A program made the position numbers and the translations under genes. Positions 63,400 to 64,000 of a stretch of 64,000 nucleotides of DNA are shown here, one piece after another; within the stretch, counting starts at the first letter, position 1; every line of letters begins with the position of its first letter. Source of the stretch: Herbaspirillum hiltneri N3 (GTDB taxonomy: Bacteria > Pseudomonadota > Gammaproteobacteria > Burkholderiales > Burkholderiaceae_D); the NCBI RefSeq assembly GCF_001267925.1, contig NZ_CP011409.1, forward strand, positions 3,410,001-3,474,000, written 5' to 3'. Under the pieces are notes generated by a model that worked only from the letters and a program-made list of their open reading frames with translations, was not told the DNA's origin and ran no database searches.

Positions 63400-64000
63400 T
63401 TAATTCGATCTTTGCGCTGTTAAATAACCAACAACTGCCGGAACAATTTCTGATCGCACGCTGGCCGCATTGAGTCCCGGCGGCGCGATCAGCACCACCG
63501 CATTGACCAGCGCCTTGAGCATGCGCTGGACCACGAAGGCCGCCACATCCACGTCCGGCGCGCTGATGCTCTTGCGATGCTTGATCAGGACGCCGCGGAT
63601 GGCTTCAAAGAAGCGCTGGCGGACATGGTTCGACACCGGCAGGTGAAATGAGGGGAATTCTTCTTCCAGGATGCGATTGAGTTCCGGTTCGACCAGATGC
63701 GCCGCCACCAGCGCCTCGATCAGCGCTTCGAAGTCGCGCTCGAGGCTGCCCGAGGCGTCCATCTTCGCGACGACTTCTTCAAACAGATGCAGCATGCGCG
63801 CGACGTGGCGTTCGCGCAGCGCAAAAATCAGCGCGTCTTTGTTGGGAAAATACTGATACAGCGAACCGACGCTGATGCCCGCCGCTTCCGCCACGAGATT
63901 GGTGTTGGTCTTGGCGTAACCGCGTTCCACCAGCACTCTCGCCATGGCGTCCAGGATAGTGTCGACCATGGCTTTCGAGCGCGCCTGGCGAGGTTCTTTA
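63400..64000 (-). CDS. TetR-family transcriptional regulator (5' end beyond window)
   Basis: At least 199 codons are visible. The HTH is NLVAEAAGISVGSLYQYFPN and KDALIFALRERH; the rest is a helical ligand domain. An ATG at 63969 is possible, but the frame stays open to the window edge and reads KEPRQARSKAMVDTILDAMA, which is standard TetR N-terminal sequence, so the true start lies outside. It precedes the cupredoxin cluster on the same strand and may control it. Confidence 0.87.
   Translation of the reverse strand, partial: KEPRQARSKAMVDTILDAMARVLVERGYAKTNTNLVAEAAGISVGSLYQYFPNKDALIFALRERHVARMLHLFEEVVAKMDASGSLERDFEALIEALVAAHLVEPELNRILEEEFPSFHLPVSNHVRQRFFEAIRGVLIKHRKSISAPDVDVAAFVVQRMLKALVNAVVLIAPPGLNAASVRSEIVPAVVGYLTAQRSN

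Noticed and set aside
1..64000. tRNA, rRNA, CRISPR, prophage or IS elements
   Set aside because: I looked for tRNA-like clover sequences, repeat-spacer arrays and transposase or integrase proteins and saw none; the Gcr-type protein was not counted as a mobile-element gene.

Overview
The window looks like chromosomal DNA of a GC-rich betaproteobacterium of the Oxalobacteraceae, most like Herbaspirillum or a close relative. This rests on codon bias, the many LysR regulators, a malonate decarboxylase operon, the gcr-type 'site-specific recombinase' membrane protein and a histone H1-like AK-rich protein. The genus is an inference from gene content, not from a marker gene. I saw no rRNA, tRNA, CRISPR array, prophage or insertion sequence. 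Coding density is high and most genes sit in short operons with 1-17 nt overlaps.

Layout. 0-9 kb: a LysR regulator divergent from a flavodoxin-fold quinone reductase; a phospholipase D/VTT fusion with an EEP phosphodiesterase; then a damaged peptide-import operon. Its first ATPase is an in-frame chimera of a FAD monooxygenase N-terminus and a DppD-type ABC ATPase, followed by DppF and an M20 peptidase, with no permease or binding protein. A 144-bp imperfect palindrome fills the gap to the convergent glsB-like gene. 9-16 kb: galU, an M14 peptidase with an alpha/beta hydrolase, a histone-like protein, a Leu/Ile/Val-type binding protein and a MOSC protein. 16-27 kb: CopD-like membrane protein, alanine-type aminotransferase, LysR, hydrolase, EamA transporter, GNAT, MocR regulator with a TauE/SafE exporter, lrgAB, thioesterase, 2-hydroxyacid dehydrogenase and a small protein resembling the MgtC C-terminal domain. 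27-39 kb: diguanylate cyclase; LysR plus iorAB, xdhC and a MobA-like nucleotidyltransferase (molybdenum hydroxylase and its maturation); a histidine kinase, a truncated receiver remnant and a REC-PAS-GGDEF-EAL protein.

39-49 kb: a complete malonate utilisation unit on the minus strand (TRAP dctPQM-like transporter, then mdcA, C, D, E, G, B, H) under a divergent FadR-type GntR regulator. 49-57 kb: LysR/argC (short type), RluA-type pseudouridine synthase, a hipBA toxin-antitoxin pair with strong inverted-repeat operators, two small proteins that share a C-terminal tail, and the gcr-type membrane protein. 57-64 kb: seven collinear minus-strand genes (cupredoxin, CACHE-HAMP-GGDEF-EAL, DUF3034 protein, exported truncated globin, PF03640 protein, ECF sigma, anti-sigma) and a TetR regulator cut by the window end.

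The observations most worth following are the chimeric monooxygenase/ABC ATPase, the truncated receiver between a kinase and a c-di-GMP phosphodiesterase, the 144-bp palindrome between two stop codons, the exported globin/cupredoxin/c-di-GMP/ECF cluster, the hipBA operators, and the two small proteins with a common tail.
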